Translations under genes and position numbers: made by a program
Assembly: GCA_008682415.1 (NCBI GenBank)
Contig: VANK01000003.1
Location: forward strand, 62,001-126,000
Direction of reading: 5' to 3'
DNA length: 64,000 nt
From: Acidobacteria bacterium AB60
Lineage (GTDB): Bacteria; Acidobacteriota; Terriglobia; Terriglobales; Acidobacteriaceae
Shown: piece by piece, positions 53,591-63,484 of the stretch
How positions within the stretch are numbered: the first letter of the stretch is position 1
Layout: the number at the start of each line of letters is the position of its first letter
Notes under the pieces: generated by a model
Told to the model about the DNA's origin: nothing
Seen by the model: only the letters and a program-made list of their open reading frames with translations
Database searches by the model: none

Positions 53591-53676
53591 GCATCCATCG
53601 TAAAGCACTCTTGTTCTTAGTGAAAGCAAGAATTCTGGGGTCCGAGTTACGATCAGTGCCCGCGGAGGAACCGGGC

Positions 53677-55848
53677 CTAAGCGGTCGGGCGGGGGTCTTC
53701 CTCGAGCGCGGCGAGCAGGTGTTCGGCGTCGGTGATGGGGGGGAGACAGGTGCGGCCGCGACAGACGAGGGCCCAGACCTCCGCTTCTTTTGGACCGGGG
53801 ATGCCCAGCAGCATTTGCGCCAGCGCGGGCGGAATTCCGCCGGGAAGCAGGCGAAAGGGCGCGATGCGCATGACCGTCTTGTTGACCCCAAAGCGGGCCA
53901 CGGCGGTGGCTTCGAGCCGCGCCGCCTCCGGGCCCGATCCGACCACAATGACCTGGATGGGATCGAGGAGCAGACGCTCAACGGCCAGGCCGTAACTGCC
54001 CGCATAGAGCCCAAAGTGGCCCACGATCCCCGTGAAGGAGGCCAGCGTGTCCTCGGCGATTTGCCGATGTTCCTTGCGACCGGAGAGCGCTTCCAGCCGG
54101 AGAAGAGCGGCGGCTGCGGTGGGATTGCCGGCGGGGGTGGGGGAGTCCTGCAGGGGCTTGCGATGGGCGCTCAAGGCCCCTAGAGGAACGGCGCCCCGGG
54201 TGCGGGCCGTATCGAAGAACGCGCCGGCGCTGCGGTCGTAGAACTTCGTGATCATGGCCTCGGCCAGCTTGTCGGCGGCGTTGTAGAACTCCATGCGGCC
54301 GCTCGCAAACCACGCGTCGATGCAGGCGTGAATTGTGAACGCGTAGTCATCGAGCGTTCCATGGATTCGCTGGTGCGCGCGGGGCTCCTGGTCGGGGCCG
54401 GCCTGATCGGCATAGGCGATGACATGATAGAGCAGGTCTTCGCCGCTCCAGGCATCTGCCAGCAGGCGCCGCAGCGTGAGCAGGGCGAAGGACCGGGCGA
54501 CATCGTCCCGCAGTACGCGAGCGGCCTCGAGGTAGGCGGTGACCGCCATGGCATTCCAGCCGGTGTAGAGAGTGCGGTCGATAAATGGAGTTTTGCGCTG
54601 GGAGCGCGCGGCAAGCAGCTTTTTGCGAGCCGACCCGACCAACTCGCGCAAGTCGTCCATGGAAAAGCCCGCCTGTGCCGCAGCCTCTTCCGGTTCGAGT
54701 TTGACATGGAGGACGTTCTTGGCGGGATTGTGGTGCATATCGCCGAGTTCGCCGATGTCGTAATAGGTGGCTGCCGCGGTCAGCTCCTCCGGATCGAGCA
54801 CGTCCTTCGCCTCATCCAGCGTCCAGGTGAAGTAGTCGCCGTCGTCGTCGAGATTGCTGTCGGCATCCTGCGACGCGTAGAACCCGCCGCGGTCGCGATC
54901 GGTCATGGTGGTGTTGAGCCAGTTGAGAATCTCCCGCGCAATCCGCTGAAAGTCTTCGCGAACGAAGCTTTGAAATCCGTGCAGGTAGTTGCGCAGGAGC
55001 TCGGTGTTGTCATAGAGCATCTTCTCGAAGTGCGGCACTACCCATCGCTCATCGACGGAGTAGCGATGAAATCCGCCGGCGAGGTGATCGTAGACTCCGC
55101 CCCGCGTCATCTTCTCCAGCGTCAGGATGAAGGCATCGCGGGCGGGCTCGTTGTCGCGGTTCATGGCGATCTCTAGGAGAAGATCGAGTGCCGCAGGGTG
55201 GGGAAACTTGGGCTGTGCTCCAAAGCCGCCGTTGCGCGGATCGAATTGGGAGAGGATCGATCCCGCGATCTTGTCGACCAGGGCCAGAGACAACTCGCCA
55301 TCGCGGGAAGAGAAGCTCTCGTTGTGCTCAATGGCCGCCATCACGCTGGTGGCGGACTCGTTGGCTTCGTCGCGGCGGTCCTTCCATACCTGCGCCATGG
55401 TTTCGAGCACGCGGCTGAAGCCGGGCCGCCCGTAGCGGTCCTCGCGCGGAAAGTAGGTGCCGCCAAAGTACGGCCGACCGTCGGGCGTGAGGAAGGCGGT
55501 AAGCGGCCACCCGCCCTGTCCGCTGATGGCCGAGACTGCTGCCTGGTAGCGGGCGTCCACATCGGGCCGCTCGTCGCGATCGACCTTGACTGCGATGTAA
55601 TTTTCGTTGATAAGCCGCGCTACGACGGGGTCTTCATAGGATTCGCGATCCATCACATGGCACCAGTGGCACCACACCGCCCCAATATCAAGCAGGATCG
55701 GCTTGTCCTCAGCCTTCGCTCGCGCGAACGCCTCATCTCCCCATGGATGCCAACGCACCGGCTGATGCCGCGCGGAGCGAAGATAAGATGAAGACGCGTG
55801 GGCCAGGAGGTTCTGGTCGGCCAAGGTTTGCGTTTGCGGCTCCGGCAT
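53677..55848 (-). CDS. DUF255 thioredoxin-domain protein (YyaL/SPATA20-like)
   Basis: 723 aa from ATG 55848 (MPEPQTQTLADQNLLAHASSSYLRSARHQPVRWHPWGDEAF). N-terminal thioredoxin-like domain with CxxC in VWCHWCHVMDRESYED (Cys60, Cys63), then VDRDERPDVDARYQAAVSAISGQGGWPLTAFLTPDG and GGTYFP. The remainder is an (alpha/alpha)6 barrel resembling N-acylglucosamine 2-epimerase/cellulase folds (GVYDHLAGGFHRYSVDERWVVPHFEKMLYDN). The family is conserved from bacteria to man; its reaction is unsettled. Cytoplasmic. An in-frame extension to 56292 is non-homologous and excluded. Confidence 0.94.
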   Translation of the reverse strand: MPEPQTQTLADQNLLAHASSSYLRSARHQPVRWHPWGDEAFARAKAEDKPILLDIGAVWCHWCHVMDRESYEDPVVARLINENYIAVKVDRDERPDVDARYQAAVSAISGQGGWPLTAFLTPDGRPYFGGTYFPREDRYGRPGFSRVLETMAQVWKDRRDEANESATSVMAAIEHNESFSSRDGELSLALVDKIAGSILSQFDPRNGGFGAQPKFPHPAALDLLLEIAMNRDNEPARDAFILTLEKMTRGGVYDHLAGGFHRYSVDERWVVPHFEKMLYDNTELLRNYLHGFQSFVREDFQRIAREILNWLNTTMTDRDRGGFYASQDADSNLDDDGDYFTWTLDEAKDVLDPEELTAAATYYDIGELGDMHHNPAKNVLHVKLEPEEAAAQAGFSMDDLRELVGSARKKLLAARSQRKTPFIDRTLYTGWNAMAVTAYLEAARVLRDDVARSFALLTLRRLLADAWSGEDLLYHVIAYADQAGPDQEPRAHQRIHGTLDDYAFTIHACIDAWFASGRMEFYNAADKLAEAMITKFYDRSAGAFFDTARTRGAVPLGALSAHRKPLQDSPTPAGNPTAAAALLRLEALSGRKEHRQIAEDTLASFTGIVGHFGLYAGSYGLAVERLLLDPIQVIVVGSGPEAARLEATAVARFGVNKTVMRIAPFRLLPGGIPPALAQMLLGIPGPKEAEVWALVCRGRTCLPPITDAEHLLAALEEDPRPTA

Positions 55849-56089
55849 GGCCCGAGCATAACGGACGCATGGGCCGCGCCGCCAGTGGGCTGGTCGTCGC
55901 CGCCACTCCCGTTGCCTGTCTTGTCCGGGATGGCGTGCGGGTAGTACAACCTGAATGGAGCCAATCACATCCGTAAATGAGGGCTCACTCAATAATGGGT
56001 TGAGAAAGAACCAATATCCTCTGAGAGTTGGTGCTGAAGATCGATTGAAACCAAGCACTCGCTTTGCAGAGCAGGAGACGAACTGCGCC

Positions 56090-59000
56090 ATGTCTGATCG
56101 ATTCGCTACCTCGGAAGGTCCTGGTACGGTTTGGGCCGAGGTGCGTCCGATGAGCGATTTGGTGGGCGATCTGGATTGGTCACAGACGCCGCTGCGCGCC
56201 CAGGCTGAGTGGGATGAAAGCCTGCGCACGACCGTGCGTATCATGCTCACCTCGCGCTTTCCTATGTGGATGGCCTGGGGTCCCCAGCTCACATTCCTTT
56301 ACAACGACGCGTACGCGCGAACGACTCTGGGCAAGAAGCATCCGTGGGCGCTGGGCAAACCTGCAACCGAAGTCTGGTCCGAGATCTGGAAGGACATCGG
56401 CCCTCGCATTCACCGCGTGATGGAAACCGGTGAGGCTTCGTGGGACGAGACCCTGTTTCTCATCCTCGAGCGCAGCGGATACTCCGAAGAAACCTACCAC
56501 ACGTTTTCATACAGTCCCCTGGCCGGCGCGGATGGCACCATCCAAGGCATGCTGTGCGTGGTCATGGAGGATACCGGCCGCGTGCTCGGAGAGCGCCAGC
56601 TTGCTTCTCTTGGAGCGTTCGCGGCCACGCTGGTTACCGCGAACACCAGAACAGAGGTGATGGAGGCCGTAAGCCGCGGGCTCAACGAGCAAAAGGACAT
56701 GCCGTTCGCGCTGACCTACGTTTTCGAAGACGACAGCATGAAGCTCCGCCTGGTGGCGAGGAGCGGCATCGAGCTCGATCATCCGGCAGCTCGCGCCGAG
56801 ATTGTTGCGGGCGGTCCCGACTGCCCCTGGCCGGTGGAGCAGTTGTTGACGACGGGCGCCGCGGTCACCATCGATCACCTGGCAGATCTCTTTCCCGAGC
56901 GCCCCACAGGACTCTGGGACCGGAAGCCGACGCAGGCACGGATTGTACCGATCTTGCGCCGTGGCCAGGACAGCCCGGCCGGCATCTTCATTGCCGCACT
57001 CAACCCGTATCGGCAGCTTGATGCGAGCTACGCGGGATTTCTCGACCTGGTCGCGAGCCAGATTGCCGCGGCTATCGCCAACGCTGAAGCCTACGAGCAG
57101 GAACGCAAGCGGGCCGAAGCTCTTGCTGAACTCGACCGCGCCAAAACCGCGTTCTTTTCCAATGTCAGTCATGAGTTGCGCACGCCCTTGACCCTCATCC
57201 TGGGCCCGGTGGAGGACGCGATCACCAGCCAGTCGCCTCTATCAGGCGGACTCCTGGAGATGCTTCATCGTAATGCCCTTCGCCTCCTGAAGATGGTGAA
57301 TGGCCTTCTCGACTTTGTGCGCATCGAGGCAGGCCGCCTGCAGGCCTCGTTTCAGCCCACCGACATCTCTTCCTTAACAGCACAACTGGCCAGTGTCTTT
57401 CGCAGCGCCGTGGAGCGCGCCGGGCTCAAGCTCGTCATCGAGTGCCCACCCATGCCCGAACCGGTCTACATCGACCGGGAGATGTGGGAGAAGATCGTCC
57501 TCAACCTGGTCTCGAACTCGCTCAAGTCGACCTTCGAAGGCGAGATACGGGTCGCCATCTCCGCGGAGGGCAGTCTCGCGCGCCTTTCCGTGTCCGACAC
57601 CGGCACCGGTATCCCGGAAACCGATCTGCCGCACCTCTTCGAACGTTTTCACCGCGTTGACGGCGCACGCCGCCGCAGCCATGAAGGCAGCGGCATCGGG
57701 CTTGCGCTGGTGAAGGAGCTGGTGGAGATGCACGGTGGTTCCATCCATGTGGAGAGCCGGATCGGAATTGGAACGACGTTCAGCGTTGCGGTGCCGTTCG
57801 GCAGTAAACATCTGCCTCACGCCCAGGTGTCCGATACGGCCACTCCCGTTGAGCTACACGGCTCGGCGGTCGCGTATGTCCGCGAAGCGCTGGGCTGGAT
57901 TCCAGGGCAGGACCGCATTGCGGAGGAGATCGCGCGCGCGGCCGCAGGCGATCAGCCGGAGGAAGAAGGCGCCGACGCTTTTGGCAGACCCACCATTCTG
58001 CTGGTCGATGACAACAGCGATATGCGCGAGTATGTGCGCGGGCTTCTCAGCGGGCGCTATCACGTTCTCGTCGCCGAGAATGGAAGCAACGCGCTTGAGA
58101 TCATAAGGCAGAGCCGGCCTGATCTGGTGCTGAGTGACGTGATGATGCCGGAGATGGATGGCTTTGCGCTCCTGGCCGCGCTTCGGGCAGATCCCGCAAC
58201 CAGCCAGATCCCGGTCGTGATGCTCTCCGCTCGCGCGGGCGAGGAGGCGCGCATAGAAGGTGTGGAAGCGGGCGCCGATGATTACCTCATCAAGCCGTTT
58301 ACCGCGCGCGAGCTGCTGGCACGTGTCGAAGCACAGCTCAAATTGATGCGCCTTCGCCTCAAGGCACTCGAGCAGGAGGCAGCCCTCACGCGCGAGATCC
58401 AGCGCACCCGCGAGTTTGCGTGGGAGACGCTTGAGCATCTGCCTGACGCGTTCTGTACCTTCGATCATGACTTCCGCGTCACCTACCTCAACCCTGCGGC
58501 GATGCAGCTCTCCGCCATGTCGAATGGGCCGAAGGTGGGTGATGTCTTATGGGACACCTATCCCATGCTGATTGGAACGCCTGTGGAGGAGAACCTTCGC
58601 CGCTGCATGGAGGAGCGTACCGCTTTAACGTTCGAGCAATACTTTCCGGGAGATGGTCAGGAGTCATGGTTCCACTTCCAGGCCTATCCCCAGCCCCATG
58701 ATGGGCTGGTGCTCTATGTCCGCAACGCCACCGCCGCTCATTTGACCGAGCATGCTCTCCGCCGAGCCGAGCAGCTTGCCGCAGCGGGCCGGCTGGCAGC
58801 CAGCATCGCGCATGAGATCAACAATCCGCTCGAAGCGGTCACCAACCTTCTGTTTCTGGCGAAGCTCGATGACACGATCAGCGGGGAGACGCGCAATCTG
58901 CTGGACGTTGCGGACCGGGAGCTGCAACGCCTTTCGCACATCACGGCGCGCAGCCTCAGGTTCTATCGCCAGCGTACCGCCGCATCCCTGACCTCGATGG

Positions 59001-59473
59001 AAGAGCTGATGGATTCGGTTCTCTTCTTCCACGAGACCGAGATGCGCATGCGCGGCATCGAGCTCGTGCGCCGCTATCGGCCGGCTCCGCAGGTCCTGTG
59101 CTTCTCCGGGGAGATCCAACAGGTATTGACCAATCTCATCAACAATGCGATTCAGGCAACCGAAGAACGCGGCCGGGTGATTGTGAGAGTCCGGCCGGCG
59201 GCGGCCATCGGCGAAACGGAGCAGGTGCTTATCACCGTTGCCGATGACGGGTCGGGGATGAGCCGGCAAACCCTTGACCGGCTCTTCCATCCGTTTGTGA
59301 CCACGAAGGGCGAGTCAGGCACCGGGCTAGGTCTATGGGTCTCCAAAGGAATCCTGGACAAGCACGGCGCCAGTATTCGCGTGCGCAGCCGGCAAGGCAT
59401 GGGCACGGCGTTCCTGATCTTTCTCCCCGTAGCTCCAGTTCTAAACACCTCGTTGGCGTCTCACTCGGCTTAG
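56090..59473 (+). CDS. double-kinase hybrid sensor: PAS-GAF-HK-REC-PAS-HK
   Basis: 1127 aa, no clear TM helix, so a soluble sensor. Order: PAS-like N-domain (about 20-160), GAF (about 170-325), HisKA with phospho-His in NVSHELRTPLTLIL (about 360) and HATPase (DTGTGIPETDLPHLFERF, GSGIGLALVKELVEMHGG), receiver (ILLVDDNSDMREYV, phospho-Asp in LVLSDVMMPEMDG about 681, Lys in LIKPF), a second PAS (HLPDAFCTFDHDFRVTYLNPAAM), a second HisKA (ASIAHEINNPLEAVTNLL about 905) and HATPase (NNAIQAT, DDGSGM, GTGLGLWVSKGIL). ATG 56090 is probable; 55955 is also in frame. No dedicated regulator is adjacent. Confidence 0.93.
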   Translation: MSDRFATSEGPGTVWAEVRPMSDLVGDLDWSQTPLRAQAEWDESLRTTVRIMLTSRFPMWMAWGPQLTFLYNDAYARTTLGKKHPWALGKPATEVWSEIWKDIGPRIHRVMETGEASWDETLFLILERSGYSEETYHTFSYSPLAGADGTIQGMLCVVMEDTGRVLGERQLASLGAFAATLVTANTRTEVMEAVSRGLNEQKDMPFALTYVFEDDSMKLRLVARSGIELDHPAARAEIVAGGPDCPWPVEQLLTTGAAVTIDHLADLFPERPTGLWDRKPTQARIVPILRRGQDSPAGIFIAALNPYRQLDASYAGFLDLVASQIAAAIANAEAYEQERKRAEALAELDRAKTAFFSNVSHELRTPLTLILGPVEDAITSQSPLSGGLLEMLHRNALRLLKMVNGLLDFVRIEAGRLQASFQPTDISSLTAQLASVFRSAVERAGLKLVIECPPMPEPVYIDREMWEKIVLNLVSNSLKSTFEGEIRVAISAEGSLARLSVSDTGTGIPETDLPHLFERFHRVDGARRRSHEGSGIGLALVKELVEMHGGSIHVESRIGIGTTFSVAVPFGSKHLPHAQVSDTATPVELHGSAVAYVREALGWIPGQDRIAEEIARAAAGDQPEEEGADAFGRPTILLVDDNSDMREYVRGLLSGRYHVLVAENGSNALEIIRQSRPDLVLSDVMMPEMDGFALLAALRADPATSQIPVVMLSARAGEEARIEGVEAGADDYLIKPFTARELLARVEAQLKLMRLRLKALEQEAALTREIQRTREFAWETLEHLPDAFCTFDHDFRVTYLNPAAMQLSAMSNGPKVGDVLWDTYPMLIGTPVEENLRRCMEERTALTFEQYFPGDGQESWFHFQAYPQPHDGLVLYVRNATAAHLTEHALRRAEQLAAAGRLAASIAHEINNPLEAVTNLLFLAKLDDTISGETRNLLDVADRELQRLSHITARSLRFYRQRTAASLTSMEELMDSVLFFHETEMRMRGIELVRRYRPAPQVLCFSGEIQQVLTNLINNAIQATEERGRVIVRVRPAAAIGETEQVLITVADDGSGMSRQTLDRLFHPFVTTKGESGTGLGLWVSKGILDKHGASIRVRSRQGMGTAFLIFLPVAPVLNTSLASHSA

Positions 59474-59481
59474 CCCTTTGC

Positions 59482-60039
59482 TCAGGCGGCCGCGTTGAGT
59501 TCCTGTTCGATGGCGGCAATAAGCTGCGGGTTGAATGGCTCCGTATCCGGCGAGAAGCGCCTGACCACCTCTCCCTTGCGGTTTACCAGGAACTTCTCGA
59601 AGTTCCAGAGCACCTCGGGTTCCGCGTTGGGCGAGATGCCGTACTTGCGCAGATTGTCGGCGAAGGGAGTCTCTCCCGTCTGGATCGCGTGGGGCTGCGC
59701 GGCAATAAGCCTTTCGTAGAGAGGGTGCTTTTCCTCGCCTACAACAGTGATCTTCTCGAACATGGGGAAGTCAACGCCGAAGTTGAGGGTGCAGAAGTCG
59801 CGGATCTCGTCGCTGGTCCCGGGCTCCTGGCCGGCGAAGTTGTTGGAAGGGAAGCCGGCGATGACCAGCCCGCGATCGCGGTATTGCTGATACAGCTTCT
59901 CCAGCCCTTCGTATTGCGGCGTAAGCCCGCACTTGGATGCCACGTTGACAATCAGCAACACCTTGCCGCGGAACTGCGCAAGCGATGTCTCGTCTCCGGC
60001 GAGGGTGCGTACCGGAACGTCTTCAATGGATGCGGTCAT
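59482..60039 (-). CDS. glutathione peroxidase-family (thiol peroxidase) protein
   Basis: 185-aa GPx-fold peroxidase with a cysteine, not selenocysteine, active site: NVASKCGLTPQYEGLEKLYQQYRDRGLVIAGFPSNNFAGQEPGTSDEI (Cys37), resolving region CTLNFGVDFPMFEKI and WNFEKFLVNRKGEVV. Bacterial members usually take electrons from thioredoxin and reduce H2O2 or lipid peroxides in the cytoplasm. AGAGGT precedes the ATG. Its stop lies 8 bp from the stop of the convergent kinase gene. Confidence 0.95.
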   Translation of the reverse strand: MTASIEDVPVRTLAGDETSLAQFRGKVLLIVNVASKCGLTPQYEGLEKLYQQYRDRGLVIAGFPSNNFAGQEPGTSDEIRDFCTLNFGVDFPMFEKITVVGEEKHPLYERLIAAQPHAIQTGETPFADNLRKYGISPNAEPEVLWNFEKFLVNRKGEVVRRFSPDTEPFNPQLIAAIEQELNAAA

Positions 60040-60120
60040 GAGAACCTCTTTCTGATAAGCGGATAGGATTCGACAGCGGGAATGCCAGTTTTTCCGGCTC
60101 GGTGAGAAGGACGCGCTGCC

Positions 60121-61155
60121 TCACGCGAGGAGTTGCCTGGCCACGCGCGTATAAAGCTGCACGGCCTCCAGTAACTCCGCCTTCGACACGCGCTCATGCG
60201 GCGTGTGCGCGACGTGGATCGAACCGGGGCCAAGCAACAGTGGCTCACCCCAGTTGCTCAGCCATGGAATGTCAGTGGTGAACTTGGCCACCATCGTCGG
60301 CAAACCGGGAACCTCTTTCATGCGCAGGAAAGGAATCTCCAATGTGAAATCCACCTCGGCCAAACCTGAAGCCGCCTCCAGGATCGCAGCGCGTACAGGC
60401 GCCGAGTCGCCGACAAGGCGCGTCATGACTTGTGCCTCGGCCTTATCGGCGATGACGTTGGGGGCATACCCCCCATGAATCTGTCCGATATTCAACGTGG
60501 AAGGACCCACATCTTCAGTGACGGGAAGGTCGATCTTGAGCACCTTGGCCAACGCTTCAACGAGCTTGTGAACCGCGCTTTCACCCAGCTCGGGATACGC
60601 CGAATGGGCCATCTTTCCGTATGAGCGGAGAACGGCGCGCAGCGTCCCCTTCGAGGCCACGGCAAGGCGATTGTCAGTAGGCTCTCCGTTAATCAAATAC
60701 CGACTGCCCACCGGTCGTTCGTTGGCAAGCTTGGCTCCGGCGGAGTCGCGCTCTTCTCCGCTGACAAACAGAAGGCCGACGGGCAGTCCGTCCGTGCGCA
60801 AAATCTCCGCAGCGGCGATCTGGGTTGCAATGATTCCTTTGGCGTCGCACACGCCCCGGCCATAGAGGAACGACTCGTCTTCGCGTAACGGGATGTACGG
60901 GGGCACAGTATCCATGTGCGTCGAGAAGACCAGCAACGGACTCACCTGCGGGGGAGCCGCGTACACGTTCCACCGCGGACCGCTCGCGCCGCTCTCCTCC
61001 GGTTGAGGCACGGCTGATTTCTGCACATCCCACCCGCGAGAGGAGAGCAGCTTGGCGAGGAAATCGCCGACTGCGCCCTCCTGGTAGGTGGTCGATTCGA
61101 TGGCAACCAGTTCGCGTGTCAGTTGGATCGGGTCGAGCGGCGCGGGCGCGGACAT
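60121..61155 (-). CDS. M20-family metallopeptidase/deacylase (ArgE/DapE-like)
   Basis: 344 aa from ATG 61155 (MSAPAPLDPIQLTRELVAIESTTYQEG). Metal-ligand motifs: FSTHMDTVPPYIP (His/Asp), GRGVCDAKGIIATQ (bridging Asp), SGEERDSAGA (catalytic Glu-Glu) and the C-terminal GPGSIHVAHTPHERVS (His). A dimerisation domain lies between (about 165-265; KGTLRAVLRSYGKMAHSAYPELGESA). A dizinc amidohydrolase acting on N-acyl amino acids or peptides; exact substrate unknown. Divergent from the alpha/beta hydrolase gene with an 84-bp shared promoter region. Confidence 0.92.
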   Translation of the reverse strand: MSAPAPLDPIQLTRELVAIESTTYQEGAVGDFLAKLLSSRGWDVQKSAVPQPEESGASGPRWNVYAAPPQVSPLLVFSTHMDTVPPYIPLREDESFLYGRGVCDAKGIIATQIAAAEILRTDGLPVGLLFVSGEERDSAGAKLANERPVGSRYLINGEPTDNRLAVASKGTLRAVLRSYGKMAHSAYPELGESAVHKLVEALAKVLKIDLPVTEDVGPSTLNIGQIHGGYAPNVIADKAEAQVMTRLVGDSAPVRAAILEAASGLAEVDFTLEIPFLRMKEVPGLPTMVAKFTTDIPWLSNWGEPLLLGPGSIHVAHTPHERVSKAELLEAVQLYTRVARQLLA

Positions 61156-61239
61156 GATGCAGCCAGAATATCCCACTGTCCAGCCCGCGGCCGTGTGGCT
61201 GCCGCATGCAATCGCAACCCGGCGTAAAATAAGCATGAA

Positions 61240-61950
61240 ATGATCACGGCAGACGCAACTCCCTTGCCCGGACCCCGGACCGCTGGGGCGAAGGTGCGAA
61301 CGGTGGATCTGATTGGGCCTGCCGGCAGGCTCGAAGCCGTGATCAATGAAGGCGATCCCAGTGCACCCATGGCGGCGCTGGTTTGCCATCCCCACCCCGC
61401 CGGCGGCGGGACCATGCACAACAAAGTGGTGTATCACGCCATGAAGGCGCTGAATGCGCCGGAATGGGGCCTGCGATGGCCGGTTCTGCGCTTCAACTTT
61501 CGGGGCGTGGGTCGCAGTGAAGGCGAACACGACGGCTTCGCCGAGACCGGCGACGTGGTTGCCGCGCTGGCGTGGCTCCGTGACGCGTACCAATGTCCTA
61601 TCGTGAGCGTGGGGTTCAGCTTCGGGGCCGCGATTGCGCTGCAAGCCCTCTGCGGGGAATGCAAGGAGAAGGTCGCGCCGGTTCAGGCAATCGCGGCGCT
61701 TGGACTTCCCGTGAACGGAGGAGGGCGCGCGTACCATTACGGTTTCCTCCGGAACTGCGGCATTCCCAAGCTGTTCCTGAGCGGCGATCGCGATCAGTTC
61801 GCCTCCGCTGAATCCCTGGAAAAGATTGTCGAGCAAGCGGCCGGTCCGCGGAAGATGGTTCTGATTCCCGGCGCCGATCACTTCTTTACCGGCCAGCTTG
61901 AACGGATGCAACAGGCGCTGGTCGCATGGAGCAAGGAGCAGGTGCCATGA
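61240..61950 (+). CDS. alpha/beta hydrolase
   Basis: 236-aa cytoplasmic alpha/beta hydrolase of the CocE/Xaa-Pro-like small group: ALVCHPHPAGGGTMHNKVVYHAMKAL (oxyanion strand, HPHP...GGTM), FNFRGVGRSEG, nucleophile elbow VGFSFGAAIA (GxSxG, Ser), Asp in FLSGDRDQF and catalytic His in PGADHFFTGQ, giving an intact triad. Substrate unknown. Its stop overlaps the start of the glycerate kinase gene (ATGA). Confidence 0.92.
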   Translation: MITADATPLPGPRTAGAKVRTVDLIGPAGRLEAVINEGDPSAPMAALVCHPHPAGGGTMHNKVVYHAMKALNAPEWGLRWPVLRFNFRGVGRSEGEHDGFAETGDVVAALAWLRDAYQCPIVSVGFSFGAAIALQALCGECKEKVAPVQAIAALGLPVNGGGRAYHYGFLRNCGIPKLFLSGDRDQFASAESLEKIVEQAAGPRKMVLIPGADHFFTGQLERMQQALVAWSKEQVP

Positions 61951-63413
61951 CCTCGGTGGGAGATATTACATTAGAGTCCCTGCATGCAACGGCCACCTCG
62001 ATCTTCACGGGAGCGCTCGCTGCCTGCAATATCGAATCCGCTTTCGACCGACGTATCCGCGTTGAAGGAGATGTCCTTCACCGGTTGATGCCAGACGGCA
62101 GCGGGCCCGACCAGATCAAGTTGAGCGGTTACAAGCGGGTCTTCGTCATCGCTCTTGGGAAGGCGGCTGAACCCATGCTTGACGTGTTTCTGAGCCGCAT
62201 CAAGCGGCGCAAAGGAATGCGAGGCGTGTTCGCCAGCAATCAATTGCCGAAGCGGCGCAACTGGCGCTTCCGCTACTTCGAGAGCGGGCATCCTCTCCCC
62301 AACGAAGATTCGTTCAACGCCGCGCAGGCAGCGCTCGCCCTGCTCAGAAAAGCCCGTAAGGACACGATTGTCTTCTTTCTGATCTCCGGCGGCGGTTCCG
62401 CCCTCTTCGACCTGCCGCTTGATTCCGGGATAAGTCTGGAGGACACCCGGAGCTTCCACGAGGCCCTGCTGGCGTCCGGGGCGCCGATCGGTGAGATCAA
62501 CACACTGCGCAAGCACTTCTCTGCCGTGAAGGGCGGACGGTTGGCGATCGCGGCTCCCGATGCCATGAAGGTTTCGTTCCTCCTTCCTGATGTGCCGCTG
62601 CGCAGTCTGGACGCGCTGTCCTCCGGCCCCACCAGCCCCGATCACTCCACGGTGGCGGATGTGCGCAGTATCCTCGAGCGCTACAACATGGCCGGTAAAT
62701 TGCCCCCGAAAGTGCGAGCCTTCTTCGAGCGGGAAGACATGCCGGAGTCTCCGGGAAATAAGAGCTGGAAGCCGCCCTTCCTGCCTAAATTCGCAGAGTC
62801 GGTGCTGGCCCGGCGGATTACCGCGGCCGCCAACATGAAAGACGAAGAGGATGCCTTCCGCGACTCCGTCTTTGAAATTCTGCTCTCCAGCCACGACCTG
62901 GTTGAGAACGCACGGGCTATCGCGCAGAAGGCCGGTTACTTCGTTGCCGTCGATAACAGTTGCGACGATTGGGATTACGCCGGAGCCACACGTTACCTGC
63001 TCGAGCTGTTCCACACACTGCGCGCCCACCACCCGAGGCTGTGCCTGATCTCCTCCGGCGAAGTCACCGTGACGATGGATCGCGCGCCCGGCGCGGGAGG
63101 ACGGAACCAGCAATTCACCCTGGCCGCCGCCCTGGAACTGGCTCGGCACCCCGGCGAGCCTCTGACCGTGCTGAGCGCGGGAACCGACGGCATCGACGGC
63201 AATACGCGTGCCGCTGGCGCCATCGCCGATCCCACCACCGTGGCGCGCGCCCGTGCCTTTGGATTCGATCCAGAGAAGTCGTTGGCTGAATTTAACGCCT
63301 GTCCGCTCTTTACTTCTCTTGGCGATTCGGTGGTGACCGGCCCGACCGCCCACAATCTGCGCGACCTGCGGCTCCTGCTTTGCGGGGCGCCCGGAGGCCC
63401 ACTCTCCCGCTGA
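61947..63413 (+). CDS. glycerate 2-kinase (MOFRL family)
   Basis: 488 aa from ATG 61947, which overlaps the hydrolase stop by 4 nt. The N-terminal DUF4147 domain shows RVFVIALGKAAEPMLDVFL, ESGHPLPNEDSFNAAQAALALL, FFLISGGGSALF and GEINTLRKHFSAVKGGRLA. The C-terminal MOFRL domain shows LCLISSGEVTVTMDRAPGAGGRNQQFTLAAAL...VLSAGTDGIDGNTRAAGAIAD. Phosphorylates D-glycerate to 2-phosphoglycerate, which feeds enolase (also in this window). The coupled hydrolase may share the pathway, but that is a guess. Confidence 0.95.
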   Translation: MTSVGDITLESLHATATSIFTGALAACNIESAFDRRIRVEGDVLHRLMPDGSGPDQIKLSGYKRVFVIALGKAAEPMLDVFLSRIKRRKGMRGVFASNQLPKRRNWRFRYFESGHPLPNEDSFNAAQAALALLRKARKDTIVFFLISGGGSALFDLPLDSGISLEDTRSFHEALLASGAPIGEINTLRKHFSAVKGGRLAIAAPDAMKVSFLLPDVPLRSLDALSSGPTSPDHSTVADVRSILERYNMAGKLPPKVRAFFEREDMPESPGNKSWKPPFLPKFAESVLARRITAAANMKDEEDAFRDSVFEILLSSHDLVENARAIAQKAGYFVAVDNSCDDWDYAGATRYLLELFHTLRAHHPRLCLISSGEVTVTMDRAPGAGGRNQQFTLAAALELARHPGEPLTVLSAGTDGIDGNTRAAGAIADPTTVARARAFGFDPEKSLAEFNACPLFTSLGDSVVTGPTAHNLRDLRLLLCGAPGGPLSR

Positions 63414-63484
63414 GCAAGATTATCCGTGGGAGCATCGGAAAAGCCCGCAACCCGCATCCATTGGAGCGTCCGGAGAAGTGCAGC

